Assembly: GCF_900114635.1 (NCBI RefSeq)
Contig: NZ_FOTQ01000002.1
Span: 186,001-250,000 of the forward strand
Source of the DNA: Shimia aestuarii
GTDB taxonomy: Bacteria; Pseudomonadota; Alphaproteobacteria; Rhodobacterales; Rhodobacteraceae
Length of the DNA stretch: 64,000 nucleotides
Direction: 5' to 3'
The notes under the pieces are model-generated. The model was not told the DNA's origin, ran no database searches, and saw nothing but the letters and a program-made list of their open reading frames with translations. Both the position numbers and the translations under genes were made by a program. Below, one piece after another: positions 1 to 7,689 of this stretch; within the stretch, counting starts at the first letter, position 1; every line of letters starts with the position of its first letter.

Positions 1-149
1 CCGAGGCCGGGATCAAGCTGGTCGAACGTCTGGGCGGAGAGATCATCGGCTGCGTCTTCATCGTTGACCTGCCTGAACTGGGCGGGCGAAAACGGCTCGA
101 GGACATGGGCATGGATGTCACCGTCTTGTGTGAGTTCGAAGGTCTCTGA
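1..149 (+). CDS. apt: Adenine phosphoribosyltransferase, C-terminal fragment
   Basis: Only the last 48 codons lie in the window; the reading frame runs from base 3 to a TGA at 147-149. The visible end contains [16 protein letters not shown], then [16 protein letters not shown] and a final CEFEGL, which is how bacterial adenine phosphoribosyltransferases end. Apt makes AMP from adenine and PRPP in cytosolic purine salvage. The N-terminal part, including the PRPP-binding motif, is outside the window. It converges on the FAD oxidase gene, with about 54 bases between the two stops. Confidence 0.85.
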   Translation, partial: EAGIKLVERLGGEIIGCVFIVDLPELGGRKRLEDMGMDVTVLCEFEGL

Positions 150-203
150 GGGGCGTAGCCCGTCGCAGCGAGACCGCTAATCCATTGGGATACCCCGGAA
201 AGA

Positions 204-1616
204 TCAACCCGGCGCCAGCACCGCGCCGGGGTTCATGATGCCCTGCGGGTCCAACGCCTGTTTGATCGCGCGCATCGCCTTCAGCTTCGCCGGATCACCA
301 TACCGCTCCAGGTCTTCCACCTTGAGCCGCCCCACACCATGTTCCGCACTGAACGACCCGCCCAAAGCCATGACGAGATCATGCACCCGGCGTGACACGT
401 CATGGCGCAGGTCATCGTATTCCGAACGATCATGCCCGTCTTGGGGAAAAACGTTGAAATGCAGATTGCCATCGCCCAGATGGCCAAAACAGTTCACCCG
501 AAATGGCCCCAGCGCCCGCACAGCCCCGGTCGCCTCTTCGATGAACCCCGCAAGCGCGCCCAGCGGCAGGGAAATGTCGTGGCTGGCCACGGACCCAACG
601 ATCTTGTTCGCTTCCGGGATCGCTTCGCGCAAACGCCAGAACGCCGCGCGTTGCTGATCGCTCTGGGCAATGACGCCATCGCTGACCAATCCCGCCTCCA
701 AGCCCGCAGCGAAAACCGTTTCCAGCGCATTGTCGGCCCCGCGTGACAGGCCAAGTTCCACAAGTACCATCCATTCGGGGGCCGGGGAAATCGGCTGACG
801 CGTATCGGGCAGGTGTTCCGCAACAAACTCCAGCCCCTGCCGGTGGATCAGCTCAAAGGCCGAGACCCCTTCTCCGGCCTCGGCCCGCGCCAGCGCCAGC
901 AACTCGAGCGCTGCTGATGGATCCCTGACCACCATCAGCGCCGTCCCCACCGAGGCCGGGCGCGCAAAAAGCTTGAGCGCCGCCGCCGTGATCACCCCAA
1001 GTGTCCCTTCGGCGCCAATCAAAAGGTTGCGCAGATCATAACCGGTGTTGTCCTTGCGCAGCCGCGTCAGCCCGTTCCAGATCTCGCCATTGGGCAGCAC
1101 CGCTTCCAGCCCAAGGCACAGGTCACGCGCATTGCCATAGCGCAGCACGTTCACGCCGCCGGCATTGGTCGACAAGTTGCCCCCGATCCGCGCCGACCCT
1201 TCCGAGCCAAGCGACAATGGGAAAAGCCGGTCTTCTGCTTCCGCCGCGCTCTGGAGATCGGCGAGGATCACACCCGCCTCCGCGACGATCACATTCTCCA
1301 GCGGATGGACCGCGCGCACCCGGTTCATCCGCTCCAGCGACAGCACAAGTGGCCGCGCCGTGCCGGGCATCACCTGCCCGCCGACAAGCCCCGTGCCGCC
1401 CCCATAAGGCACAACCCCAACCCGCGCGCGCCCGCAGGCCCGCAGGATCGTGGCCACCTCTTCGACTGTTCTGGGCAGGGCCAACACCCCGCCATCCCCG
1501 CGAAACCGCCCGCGCGGCTCTTCAAGGAAACGCGCCTCGACCGGGCGCAGGGTCTGTGGCGGCAACTCGGCGGCAAGCACCGTGACAAAAGCATCTGAAA
1601 CAGGATCAAGCGTCAT
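204..1616 (-). CDS. GlcD-like FAD-binding 2-hydroxyacid oxidase/dehydrogenase
   Basis: The 470-residue protein has the architecture of the GlcD / D-lactate dehydrogenase / D-2-hydroxyglutarate dehydrogenase group. An N-terminal PCMH-type FAD-binding domain (about residues 40-220) contains PYGGGTGLVGGQ near residue 70, the FAD pyrophosphate-binding loop. A C-terminal catalytic domain has GHLGDGNLHFNVFP and AEHGVGRLK, which hold the expected active-site and metal-binding histidines. The family oxidises D-2-hydroxyacids (glycolate, D-lactate, D-2-hydroxyglutarate) and passes electrons to quinone, an electron-transfer flavoprotein or cytochrome. There is no glcE/glcF partner beside it, so a single-subunit dehydrogenase is more likely than the three-subunit glycolate oxidase. 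The exact substrate cannot be read from the sequence. It lies 33 bases downstream of the MBL gene on the same strand and may share its transcript. Confidence 0.85.
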   Translation of the reverse strand: MTLDPVSDAFVTVLAAELPPQTLRPVEARFLEEPRGRFRGDGGVLALPRTVEEVATILRACGRARVGVVPYGGGTGLVGGQVMPGTARPLVLSLERMNRVRAVHPLENVIVAEAGVILADLQSAAEAEDRLFPLSLGSEGSARIGGNLSTNAGGVNVLRYGNARDLCLGLEAVLPNGEIWNGLTRLRKDNTGYDLRNLLIGAEGTLGVITAAALKLFARPASVGTALMVVRDPSAALELLALARAEAGEGVSAFELIHRQGLEFVAEHLPDTRQPISPAPEWMVLVELGLSRGADNALETVFAAGLEAGLVSDGVIAQSDQQRAAFWRLREAIPEANKIVGSVASHDISLPLGALAGFIEEATGAVRALGPFRVNCFGHLGDGNLHFNVFPQDGHDRSEYDDLRHDVSRRVHDLVMALGGSFSAEHGVGRLKVEDLERYGDPAKLKAMRAIKQALDPQGIMNPGAVLAPG

Positions 1617-1649
1617 GCCCCAAGGTCTAAGCGGCCTTGCGCCGCCCGT

Positions 1650-2459
1650 CTAGGGCTCGCGCAAATAGCGCGGTTGCAGCACCAGTATCGTCGGACGCCG
1701 CGGCAAGGACCGCAGACTCAGCTCGACGCTGTTGTCGCCCCGGTTGACCACCTCATACGCATCCGACATCCCCGCCAGAAAACCGGAAAGCGTATAATCT
1801 CCGAACCAATGCATCGGGATCACCACCTGCGCCTTCAGGCGCCGCAGAACCCGCATCATGGATGGCACATCCAGCGTCATGCCCCCATCCACCGCCGCCA
1901 TCACCACGTCCATACGACCGAGCGCAGCATATTGCGCGGCATTGGGCTCGTGATGCAGATGCCCCAGATGTCCGATACACAGCCCCGCCACCTCGAACAC
2001 GAAAATCGAATTGCCGTTTTCCTCGATCCCACCAAAGGCGCGGATGTCGGTCGACACATTGCGCACCAGCATCGACCCGAGGTCGAGGTAATGCGTGATC
2101 CCCTCACCGAAATCCCCCCAACCCTGAAGAACATGCGGAATTGCCGGATCAGGGTAAGGCGTCCAATGGGTGTCATGGGCATGGTTCATCGTCACCACGT
2201 CGGGCGTGAAATCCACGTTGCCGATGAAGCCGGTGAAATCCGTCACTGCCGACACGCCCTCGTGGCTCTGGATCAGAAAGGACGCATGCGCGATATAGCT
2301 GATCCGCACCGAATGCTCTTCCAAAGGCGCACGAAAGGACGCCTTTTGCACGTAGTCAAACCCGCCACGTTCCGCCAGAGCGATACAATGACTGGGCCGT
2401 CGCGCCTCGGCCTGCGCACTGCCCGCGATCAACAAACCTGCCAAAACCCAACGCCACAT
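1650..2459 (-). CDS. Exported UlaG-like metallo-beta-lactamase-fold hydrolase
   Basis: The 269-residue protein starts with a short basic-hydrophobic segment (MWRWVLAGLLIAGSAQA) that reads as a Sec signal peptide, with likely cleavage after AQA. The mature part has IAHASFLIQSHEG, then NHAHDTH (an HxHxxH-type zinc site), IGHLGHLHHEP and IPMHWFGDY, in the order seen in the UlaG/YtnP-like branch of the MBL superfamily. A periplasmic metal-dependent hydrolase is therefore likely, with unknown substrate. GGGGAGGCGGCG just before the ATG is a good ribosome site. The FAD oxidase gene follows 33 bases downstream. Confidence 0.7.
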   Translation of the reverse strand: MWRWVLAGLLIAGSAQAEARRPSHCIALAERGGFDYVQKASFRAPLEEHSVRISYIAHASFLIQSHEGVSAVTDFTGFIGNVDFTPDVVTMNHAHDTHWTPYPDPAIPHVLQGWGDFGEGITHYLDLGSMLVRNVSTDIRAFGGIEENGNSIFVFEVAGLCIGHLGHLHHEPNAAQYAALGRMDVVMAAVDGGMTLDVPSMMRVLRRLKAQVVIPMHWFGDYTLSGFLAGMSDAYEVVNRGDNSVELSLRSLPRRPTILVLQPRYLREP

Positions 2460-2556
2460 CGCCGCCTCCCCGTTTGCACATGCACGGAGAGGCTACACGA
2501 ATTTGCGCGTTTCGCGGGTCACGAAAATATCAGCCCCACTCCGTACCCACTCTTTC

Positions 2557-2586
2557 ATTTTCCAGAAATACCCTGGGGGGTGAGCG
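2557..2586 (-). repeat. Dispersed 3'-end element, copy A
   Basis: On the minus strand this reads CACCCCCCAGGGTATTTCTGG followed by AAAA. It is one of five related copies in this window (also near 16645, 26455, 43720 and 59845), each downstream of a gene and in that gene's orientation. Here the upstream gene is the M20 amidohydrolase ending at 2685. Function is unknown; a role in transcript ends is inferred from position. Confidence 0.55.
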
Positions 2587-2654
2587 CCGTCTTGGGAACG
2601 GTCCAGTGGACCGTTTCAGGCGTGAACGGGCGGAGCCCAGGCCAAAAGGGACGA

Positions 2655-2671
2655 CGGGGGCAACGCCCCCG
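2655..2671 (-). terminator. GC hairpin downstream of the M20 amidohydrolase
   Basis: A seven-base-pair stem (CGGGGGC/GCCCCCG) with a three-base loop lies 14 bases past the amidohydrolase stop. The same stem and loop recur at 16683-16698 beside another copy of the dispersed element. There is no clean U-run right after it, so it is a possible terminator or RNA-stabilising hairpin. Confidence 0.4.
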
Positions 2672-2684
2672 CCTCCCTCAAATC

Positions 2685-3848
2685 TCAGGCCGCCGGCATC
2701 CGCTTTTCCACGATCTCCGCCCACCAGCTGCATCCGGCCGGAATCGCCTCGTCGTTGAAGTTGTATTCCGGGTGATGCACCATCGCCGTGTCCCCGTTGC
2801 CCACCAGGATATAGGCGCCGGGACGTTCCTCCAGCATGAAGGCGAAATCCTCGCCCCCCATGACCAGCGGCGCGTCATCACATTGCCCGCTGATCGACTT
2901 GGCGACCTCGGCGGCGAATTCGGTCTGTTCTTCGCTGTTCACCATCACCGGATAGCCGCGGTGATACTTGATATCCGCAGTTCCGCCGAAGGTCGCGCCA
3001 ATCCCGGTGCAGATTTCCTTGATCCGCTTTTCCGCAAGATCGCGCATGGTATTGGACATGGTTCGGACCGTGCCCTTCAGATGCACGGTCTGGGGGATCA
3101 CGTTGAACGCCTTAGACGAGGTTTCAAACGACGTGACCGAGACCACGATCTGATCCACAGGGTCCGCGTTGCGGCTGGTGATCGTCTGAAGCGCCAGCAC
3201 CGCCTGCGCCGCCATCACCGTTGTATCCACGGTCTCATGCGGTTTCGCGGCATGGCCACCCTTGCCTTCGAACACGATATCGAACTGGTCCGTGGCGGCA
3301 AAAAACGCGCCCGGGCGAATGGCAAAGGATCCGGTCGGTTTGCCCGGCCAGTTGTGCATGCCATAGACTTCCTGGATGCCCCAGCGCTCCATCATGCCGT
3401 CATCGCACATTTCCTTGCCGCCGCCGCCGCCTTCTTCGGCGGGCTGAAAGATCACCACCACGGTGCCGTCGAAATTGCGCGTCTCCGACAGGTACTTGGC
3501 CGCCCCCAAAAGCATCGCCGTATGTCCGTCATGGCCGCAGGCATGCATCGCGCCGTCGGTCTTCGAGGCATAACCCAGCCCGGTTGCCTCGTGGATCGGC
3601 AGCGCATCCATGTCGGCCCGCAGGCCAATTACCTTGCCCGACCCGGTCGCCTTGCCCTTGATCACACCGACCACGCCAGTGCGGCCAATCCCGGTCACGA
3701 CCTCGTCACACCCAAACGCCTCAAGCTTTTCGGCCACGATGGCACTGGTGCGATGGGTTTCAAACAGGATCTCGGGATGTTCATGGAAATCCCGGCGCCA
3801 TTCGGTGATCTCGGCCTGCAACTCGGCAAATCTGTTCTTTACGGGCAT
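2685..3848 (-). CDS. M20-family amidohydrolase (HipO/N-acyl amino acid hydrolase type), copy 2
   Basis: The 387-residue protein belongs to the M20D metallo-amidohydrolases (hippurate hydrolase, IAA-amino acid hydrolase, N-acetyl-diaminopimelate deacetylase). Visible metal-site motifs are LRADMDALPI (about 77-86), HACGHDGHTAMLLGA with Cys104 and His106, PAEEGG with catalytic Glu138/139, and GGHAAKPHETVD. The C-terminal MGGEDFAFMLEERPGAY is also typical. Such enzymes cleave the amide bond of N-acylated amino acids in the cytoplasm. It is the last gene of a minus-strand run of ATPase, deacetylase, oxidase and two amidohydrolases, 26 bases after its paralogue and collinear with it. AAGGAGCGA before the ATG fixes the start. 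The exact acyl or amino acid specificity is not known. Confidence 0.88.
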   Translation of the reverse strand: MPVKNRFAELQAEITEWRRDFHEHPEILFETHRTSAIVAEKLEAFGCDEVVTGIGRTGVVGVIKGKATGSGKVIGLRADMDALPIHEATGLGYASKTDGAMHACGHDGHTAMLLGAAKYLSETRNFDGTVVVIFQPAEEGGGGGKEMCDDGMMERWGIQEVYGMHNWPGKPTGSFAIRPGAFFAATDQFDIVFEGKGGHAAKPHETVDTTVMAAQAVLALQTITSRNADPVDQIVVSVTSFETSSKAFNVIPQTVHLKGTVRTMSNTMRDLAEKRIKEICTGIGATFGGTADIKYHRGYPVMVNSEEQTEFAAEVAKSISGQCDDAPLVMGGEDFAFMLEERPGAYILVGNGDTAMVHHPEYNFNDEAIPAGCSWWAEIVEKRMPAA

Positions 3849-3874
3849 CTTGTCTCGCTCCTTGTTGGTTTTGT

Positions 3875-5047
3875 TCAGCCCAGCGCCATGCGGCGCTCGA
3901 CCAGTTCCGCGAACCAGCTACACCCAACCGGAATCGCGTCATCGTCAAATTGATACTCTGGATGGTGGCACATCATCGTGTCGCCATTCCCGAGAAAGAT
4001 ATAGGCTCCCGGACGCTCTTCAAGCATGAACGAGAAATCCTCGGCGGGCATGATCGGGTCGACATCGTCGATCACGTTGCTCTCACCGACCACCGCCCGC
4101 GCTGCCTCTACGGCAAAGCCGGTTTCCACCTCGTGATTGACCGTCGGCGGATAGCCATCCTCCCAGGTCATCTCAACGGTTGCTCCAAACGCTGCCGCTG
4201 TTCCCTCGGCCACCTCGCGGATACGCTGTTTCGCCAATGCCCGGTTTTCCGCATCCAACGTGCGCACCGTACCCTTCATCCGCACCGTATGGGCAATCAC
4301 GTTCGATGCGACACTGTCGGTCTCGAACGTGCCCACCGTCACCACGACCCGGTGGATCGGGTTGACAGTGCGCGCGACAATGGATTGCAAAGACACGACA
4401 ATCTGCGCCGCCACCAGCGTTGTATCCACGGCCTCATGCGGGGCTGCTGCATGGCCGCCCTTCCCTGTGACCGTGATCTCAAACTCATCCGCAGACGCCA
4501 GCAATGCACCGGGACGAATGGCAAACTGTCCAACCGGCAGGCCCGGCGAATTGTGCAGACCATAGACTTCCTGAATGCCCCATCGGTCCATCAACCCATC
4601 GTCGCACATCGCCTTGCCTCCGGCGCCGCCCTCTTCGGCCGGCTGGAAGATCAGCACAGCGGTGCCGTCAAAGTTCCGGGTCTCCGCAAGGTACTTGGCC
4701 GCCCCCAAAAGGATCGCAGTGTGCCCGTCATGACCACAGGCATGCATCTTGCCATCCACCTTTGACGCATAGTCCAGCCCTGTCGCCTCATGGATCGGCA
4801 AGGCATCCATATCCGCGCGCAGCCCGATCACGCGCCCCTTGGTGTCCTGCCGTCCCTTGATCACAGCCACGACCCCGATCTGGCCGATCCCCGGCGTGAT
4901 CTCGTCCACACCGATCTCCCTGAGACGCGCTTCGACAAACGCGGCCGTCTCGGGCAGGTCATACATCAGCTCCGGGGTTTCATGCAGGTGCCTGCGCCAC
5001 CCGGTGACTTCCTCGTGCATTTCTGCAAAACTATTCTTCGTCGGCAT
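3875..5047 (-). CDS. M20-family amidohydrolase (HipO/N-acyl amino acid hydrolase type), copy 1
   Basis: This tandem paralogue of the following gene is 390 residues from the chosen start. It has the same motifs at the same residue numbers: LRADMDALPI at 77-86, Cys104/His106 in HACGHDGHTA, PAEEGGAGG, and MPAEDFSFMLEERPGAY near the end. The frame stays open eight codons further upstream (to 5071). The ATG at 5047 was chosen because GGGGAG lies just before it and because the resulting MPTKNSFAEM matches the paralogue's MPVKNRFAEL. The two proteins are clearly homologous but diverged, which suggests different substrates or a bifunctional pair. It lies 30 bases after the FAD oxidase, consistent with one operon. 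Confidence 0.88.
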   Translation of the reverse strand: MPTKNSFAEMHEEVTGWRRHLHETPELMYDLPETAAFVEARLREIGVDEITPGIGQIGVVAVIKGRQDTKGRVIGLRADMDALPIHEATGLDYASKVDGKMHACGHDGHTAILLGAAKYLAETRNFDGTAVLIFQPAEEGGAGGKAMCDDGLMDRWGIQEVYGLHNSPGLPVGQFAIRPGALLASADEFEITVTGKGGHAAAPHEAVDTTLVAAQIVVSLQSIVARTVNPIHRVVVTVGTFETDSVASNVIAHTVRMKGTVRTLDAENRALAKQRIREVAEGTAAAFGATVEMTWEDGYPPTVNHEVETGFAVEAARAVVGESNVIDDVDPIMPAEDFSFMLEERPGAYIFLGNGDTMMCHHPEYQFDDDAIPVGCSWFAELVERRMALG

Positions 5048-5077
5048 GTCTCTCCCCTTTGCTTTTCGCAAATCCCA

Positions 5078-6424
5078 TCATAAATCCGGGCCCAATTCCA
5101 AACGTGACCCGTCACTGAACCGCGACAGGCGGAAACGGTTGAGATCATGCCCCACATCGCCCCCGCTCACCATATCCGCCATCACCCGGCCAAAGCCCGG
5201 CCCAATCCCGAACCCGTGCCCACACATGCCGGTACAGATGCTCAGCCCTTCCACGGGCGCGCGGTCCACCACCGGCACGATGTCAGGCATGGAATCGATC
5301 ATCCCCGCCCAGCTCGCGGCGAGCTTCACCTCGCCCAGCGCGGGCAGAAGCGCCTGCAATGCGGCGCGCATCTCTTCGATCTTGGCCGTGTTCGGCATGG
5401 GATCAAGAATGCGCATCCGCTCAAACGGAGTTTCTTCTGAACCGCCCCAACGCCTTTTTGTCGCCCAACCGTCGGGATAGCCCTCGTCGGGCGCGGCCAG
5501 CTTGTAAGTACGGGCAAACGGCGCCCGACGCAGTTGCGGGATATAGCTGCGCACGTGCCGGAATGCGTCCTGACCAAGGAAGAACTCATGGAACCCCGAC
5601 GCCGCGATCGTGTACCCGCCGTCCTGACGCCGCCGGAACGCAAGGTGTGCGCCCACCGCGCCGCCGTCATGCACATCCGGCAAGGGTACGGTTGCCGCGA
5701 CGCTGGCCCGCACCGACAATTGCGGCATGGAAATGCCTTCGTTCTTCAGGAACAGCGCCGACCATGCGCCCCCCGCCACGATCACCTCGGGCGCGCGGAT
5801 CAATCCCTGTTCCGTGACCACGCCGCTGACCCGACCGCCCACGCGCTCCAGAACCCGCGCCGCACAGTTTTCCACGATCACGGCGCCGTGCCGCACCGCT
5901 GCCCGTGCCAGCGCGGGCACCGCCACCCACGGCTCGGCCTTCATGTCGGACGGCGTGTGCAACGCCGCCGGATAGCTTTCTGTCATACCGGGGATCAGCG
6001 CATCCAGTTCTCGCGAAGACAGCAGCTTGCTGTCCACCCCCATCGGCACGGCTTCCTCAAGCCACTCCTCATACCGCGCGGTCTCGGCCTCGCCGCTGGA
6101 AAAATAGGTCAGCCCGCAGGTCCTGAGGCCGATATCCTCGTCCAGATCGGCCTCGATCTCTTTCCAAAGCCGGTTGGCCTCGATCATGATCGGCAACTCG
6201 GCCAGATCCCGTCCCTGTTGGCGAATCCAGCCCCAGTTGCGCGCCGATTGCTCGCCCGCGATGCGCCCCTTTTCAAGTAAGACGGGGCGCAGCCCCTTCC
6301 TGGCGAGGAAATAGGCGGCACTCACCCCAATGACACCACCGCCAATGATCACCACGTCCGCTTCCGCCGGAATCGGCCCCCGGTGCGCGACAGGGCTGTT
6401 CAGAGAAATCGGGAACCCACCCAT
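5078..6424 (-). CDS. DAO-family FAD-dependent amine/amino acid oxidoreductase
   Basis: The 448-residue protein has an N-terminal dinucleotide-binding fold, VVIIGGGVIGVSAAYFLARKG (about residues 24-44), followed by a glutamate that would bind the adenosine ribose (LLEKGR). EQSARNWGWIRQQGRD and the closing CTGMCGHGFGIGPGFG are typical of the glycine oxidase/DadA/sarcosine oxidase-like family. Such enzymes oxidise primary or secondary amines to imines. In this operon, between an ArgE-like deacetylase and two M20 amidohydrolases, it could oxidise the amino acid or N-alkyl amino acid set free by deacylation; that is inference. Its start is three bases downstream of the deacetylase stop. Confidence 0.8.
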   Translation of the reverse strand: MGGFPISLNSPVAHRGPIPAEADVVIIGGGVIGVSAAYFLARKGLRPVLLEKGRIAGEQSARNWGWIRQQGRDLAELPIMIEANRLWKEIEADLDEDIGLRTCGLTYFSSGEAETARYEEWLEEAVPMGVDSKLLSSRELDALIPGMTESYPAALHTPSDMKAEPWVAVPALARAAVRHGAVIVENCAARVLERVGGRVSGVVTEQGLIRAPEVIVAGGAWSALFLKNEGISMPQLSVRASVAATVPLPDVHDGGAVGAHLAFRRRQDGGYTIAASGFHEFFLGQDAFRHVRSYIPQLRRAPFARTYKLAAPDEGYPDGWATKRRWGGSEETPFERMRILDPMPNTAKIEEMRAALQALLPALGEVKLAASWAGMIDSMPDIVPVVDRAPVEGLSICTGMCGHGFGIGPGFGRVMADMVSGGDVGHDLNRFRLSRFSDGSRLELGPDL

Positions 6425-6427
6425 GCC

Positions 6428-7594
6428 TCAGCCTTTCAGCATATCCAGCAATTTCCGCATGAACCCCTGCCCGGCTTCAAACTGGGCCACGCTCAGGAAT
6501 TCGTCCGGCTGATGCGCCTGCGCGATGTCACCGGGACCACAGATCACCGCCGAATAGCCCGCGTTCTGGAAATGCCCTGCCTCCGTGCCATAGCTCACCA
6601 CGCGCGGCGCATTATCTCCGGTCAGGCGGCGCACGATCGCCTCGGCCTCACCCGCGTCTTCCGGCACCAGACCCGGCACCCCGAAATACTCGGTCATCTC
6701 GATGTATGCGCTTGGCGCCACGGCCTGCATCTCGGCCTCGATCTCAGCCGCCTTTGCCCGCGCCCGCGCCTTCCAGTCTTCCGAGGATTCCCCCGGCACA
6801 AAGCGGAAATCCAATCCGAACCGACAATCCAGCGCCGTGATGTTATGTGCCGTGCCGCCCATGATCGTGCCCACATGCACCGTGGTCCAGGGCGGTTCGA
6901 ACACCGCATCCACAGGTCCGGGCACCTTGGCCCGGTTTTCTACGTTCATCGCATTGGCCCACTCGATCAGCTTGGCCCCGTACATGATCGCATTGACCCC
7001 GGTATGCATGATCGAGCTGTGCACCTCAAAGCCACGCACATGCACGTGAAACCCCGTACCGCCCTTGTGCCCTGTGACCGCGCCCATCATCGACGGCTCA
7101 CCCACGATCACCGCGCTCCCCTTGGGCAGCACCTTGCCCATACTCTCGATCAAAGGCGGCGCGCCTGTACAGCCGATTTCCTCGTCATAACTCAGCGCCA
7201 ACTGCAACGGCCGGCTGACACCCGCGTAATGCGCCTCGACCATCGCCCAGATGGCCAGCGCATCGAACCCCTTCATGTCGCAAGTGCCCCGGCCAAACAG
7301 TTTGCCGTCTTTTTCAACCACCTCGAACGGGTCCGTGCTCCAGGGTTGCCCTTCGACCGGCACCACATCGGTATGCCCCGACAGCACGACCGCCCCCTCC
7401 ACAACCGGTCCCACATGGGCAAACACCGCCGCCTTGTCGGGAGCCGTTTCATGCGGGTGACGATGCGTGGCAATGCCGTGACTGCCCAGATAATCTTCGA
7501 CCCAGTCGATCAACGGCAGATTGGTATCCTTGGATACCGTAGGGAACGCCACCAGCGTCTCCAGAATCGCACGGGGGGACAGGCGCTCTGTCAT
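6428..7594 (-). CDS. argE: Acetylornithine deacetylase / ArgE-type M20 peptidase
   Basis: The protein of about 388 residues has M20A/ArgE motifs: LSGHTDVVPVEGQPW (metal-binding His and Asp), GRGTCDMKGFDALAIWAM, the catalytic pair in LSYDEEIGCTGAPPL, and GTEAGHFQNAG near the C-terminus. ArgE removes the acetyl group from N2-acetylornithine and also acts on other N-acyl amino acids. The frame opens at 7618, but the ATG at 7594 is preceded by AGAAGG at good spacing and is preferred. Its place among catabolic amidohydrolases and a peptide ABC transporter suggests catabolism rather than arginine synthesis, so the gene symbol is by family only. Confidence 0.8.
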   Translation of the reverse strand: MTERLSPRAILETLVAFPTVSKDTNLPLIDWVEDYLGSHGIATHRHPHETAPDKAAVFAHVGPVVEGAVVLSGHTDVVPVEGQPWSTDPFEVVEKDGKLFGRGTCDMKGFDALAIWAMVEAHYAGVSRPLQLALSYDEEIGCTGAPPLIESMGKVLPKGSAVIVGEPSMMGAVTGHKGGTGFHVHVRGFEVHSSIMHTGVNAIMYGAKLIEWANAMNVENRAKVPGPVDAVFEPPWTTVHVGTIMGGTAHNITALDCRFGLDFRFVPGESSEDWKARARAKAAEIEAEMQAVAPSAYIEMTEYFGVPGLVPEDAGEAEAIVRRLTGDNAPRVVSYGTEAGHFQNAGYSAVICGPGDIAQAHQPDEFLSVAQFEAGQGFMRKLLDMLKG

Positions 7595-7664
7595 CACAGG
7601 CCTTCTTTCTTCGATCATGTGAACTCAGCCCGGTCACAGTGCCGGGAATTACTTAACGGTGCAA

Positions 7665-7682
7665 GCACCCCATTCGGGGTGC
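7665..7682 (-). terminator. Hairpin after the ABC ATPase gene
   Basis: A seven-base-pair stem (GCACCCC/GGGGTGC) with a four-base loop starts 8 bases past the ATPase stop. A short outer TGCA pairing extends it. There is no strong U-run; it probably reduces read-through into the deacetylase gene, which begins about 70 bases further on. Confidence 0.45.
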
Positions 7683-7689
7683 GTGCATC

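Noticed and set aside
1674-3953. A 759-codon plus-strand open frame
   Set aside because: It is antisense to the MBL gene and the M20 amidohydrolase, rich in His and Arg as expected from reverse-complement coding, and crosses their intergenic region.
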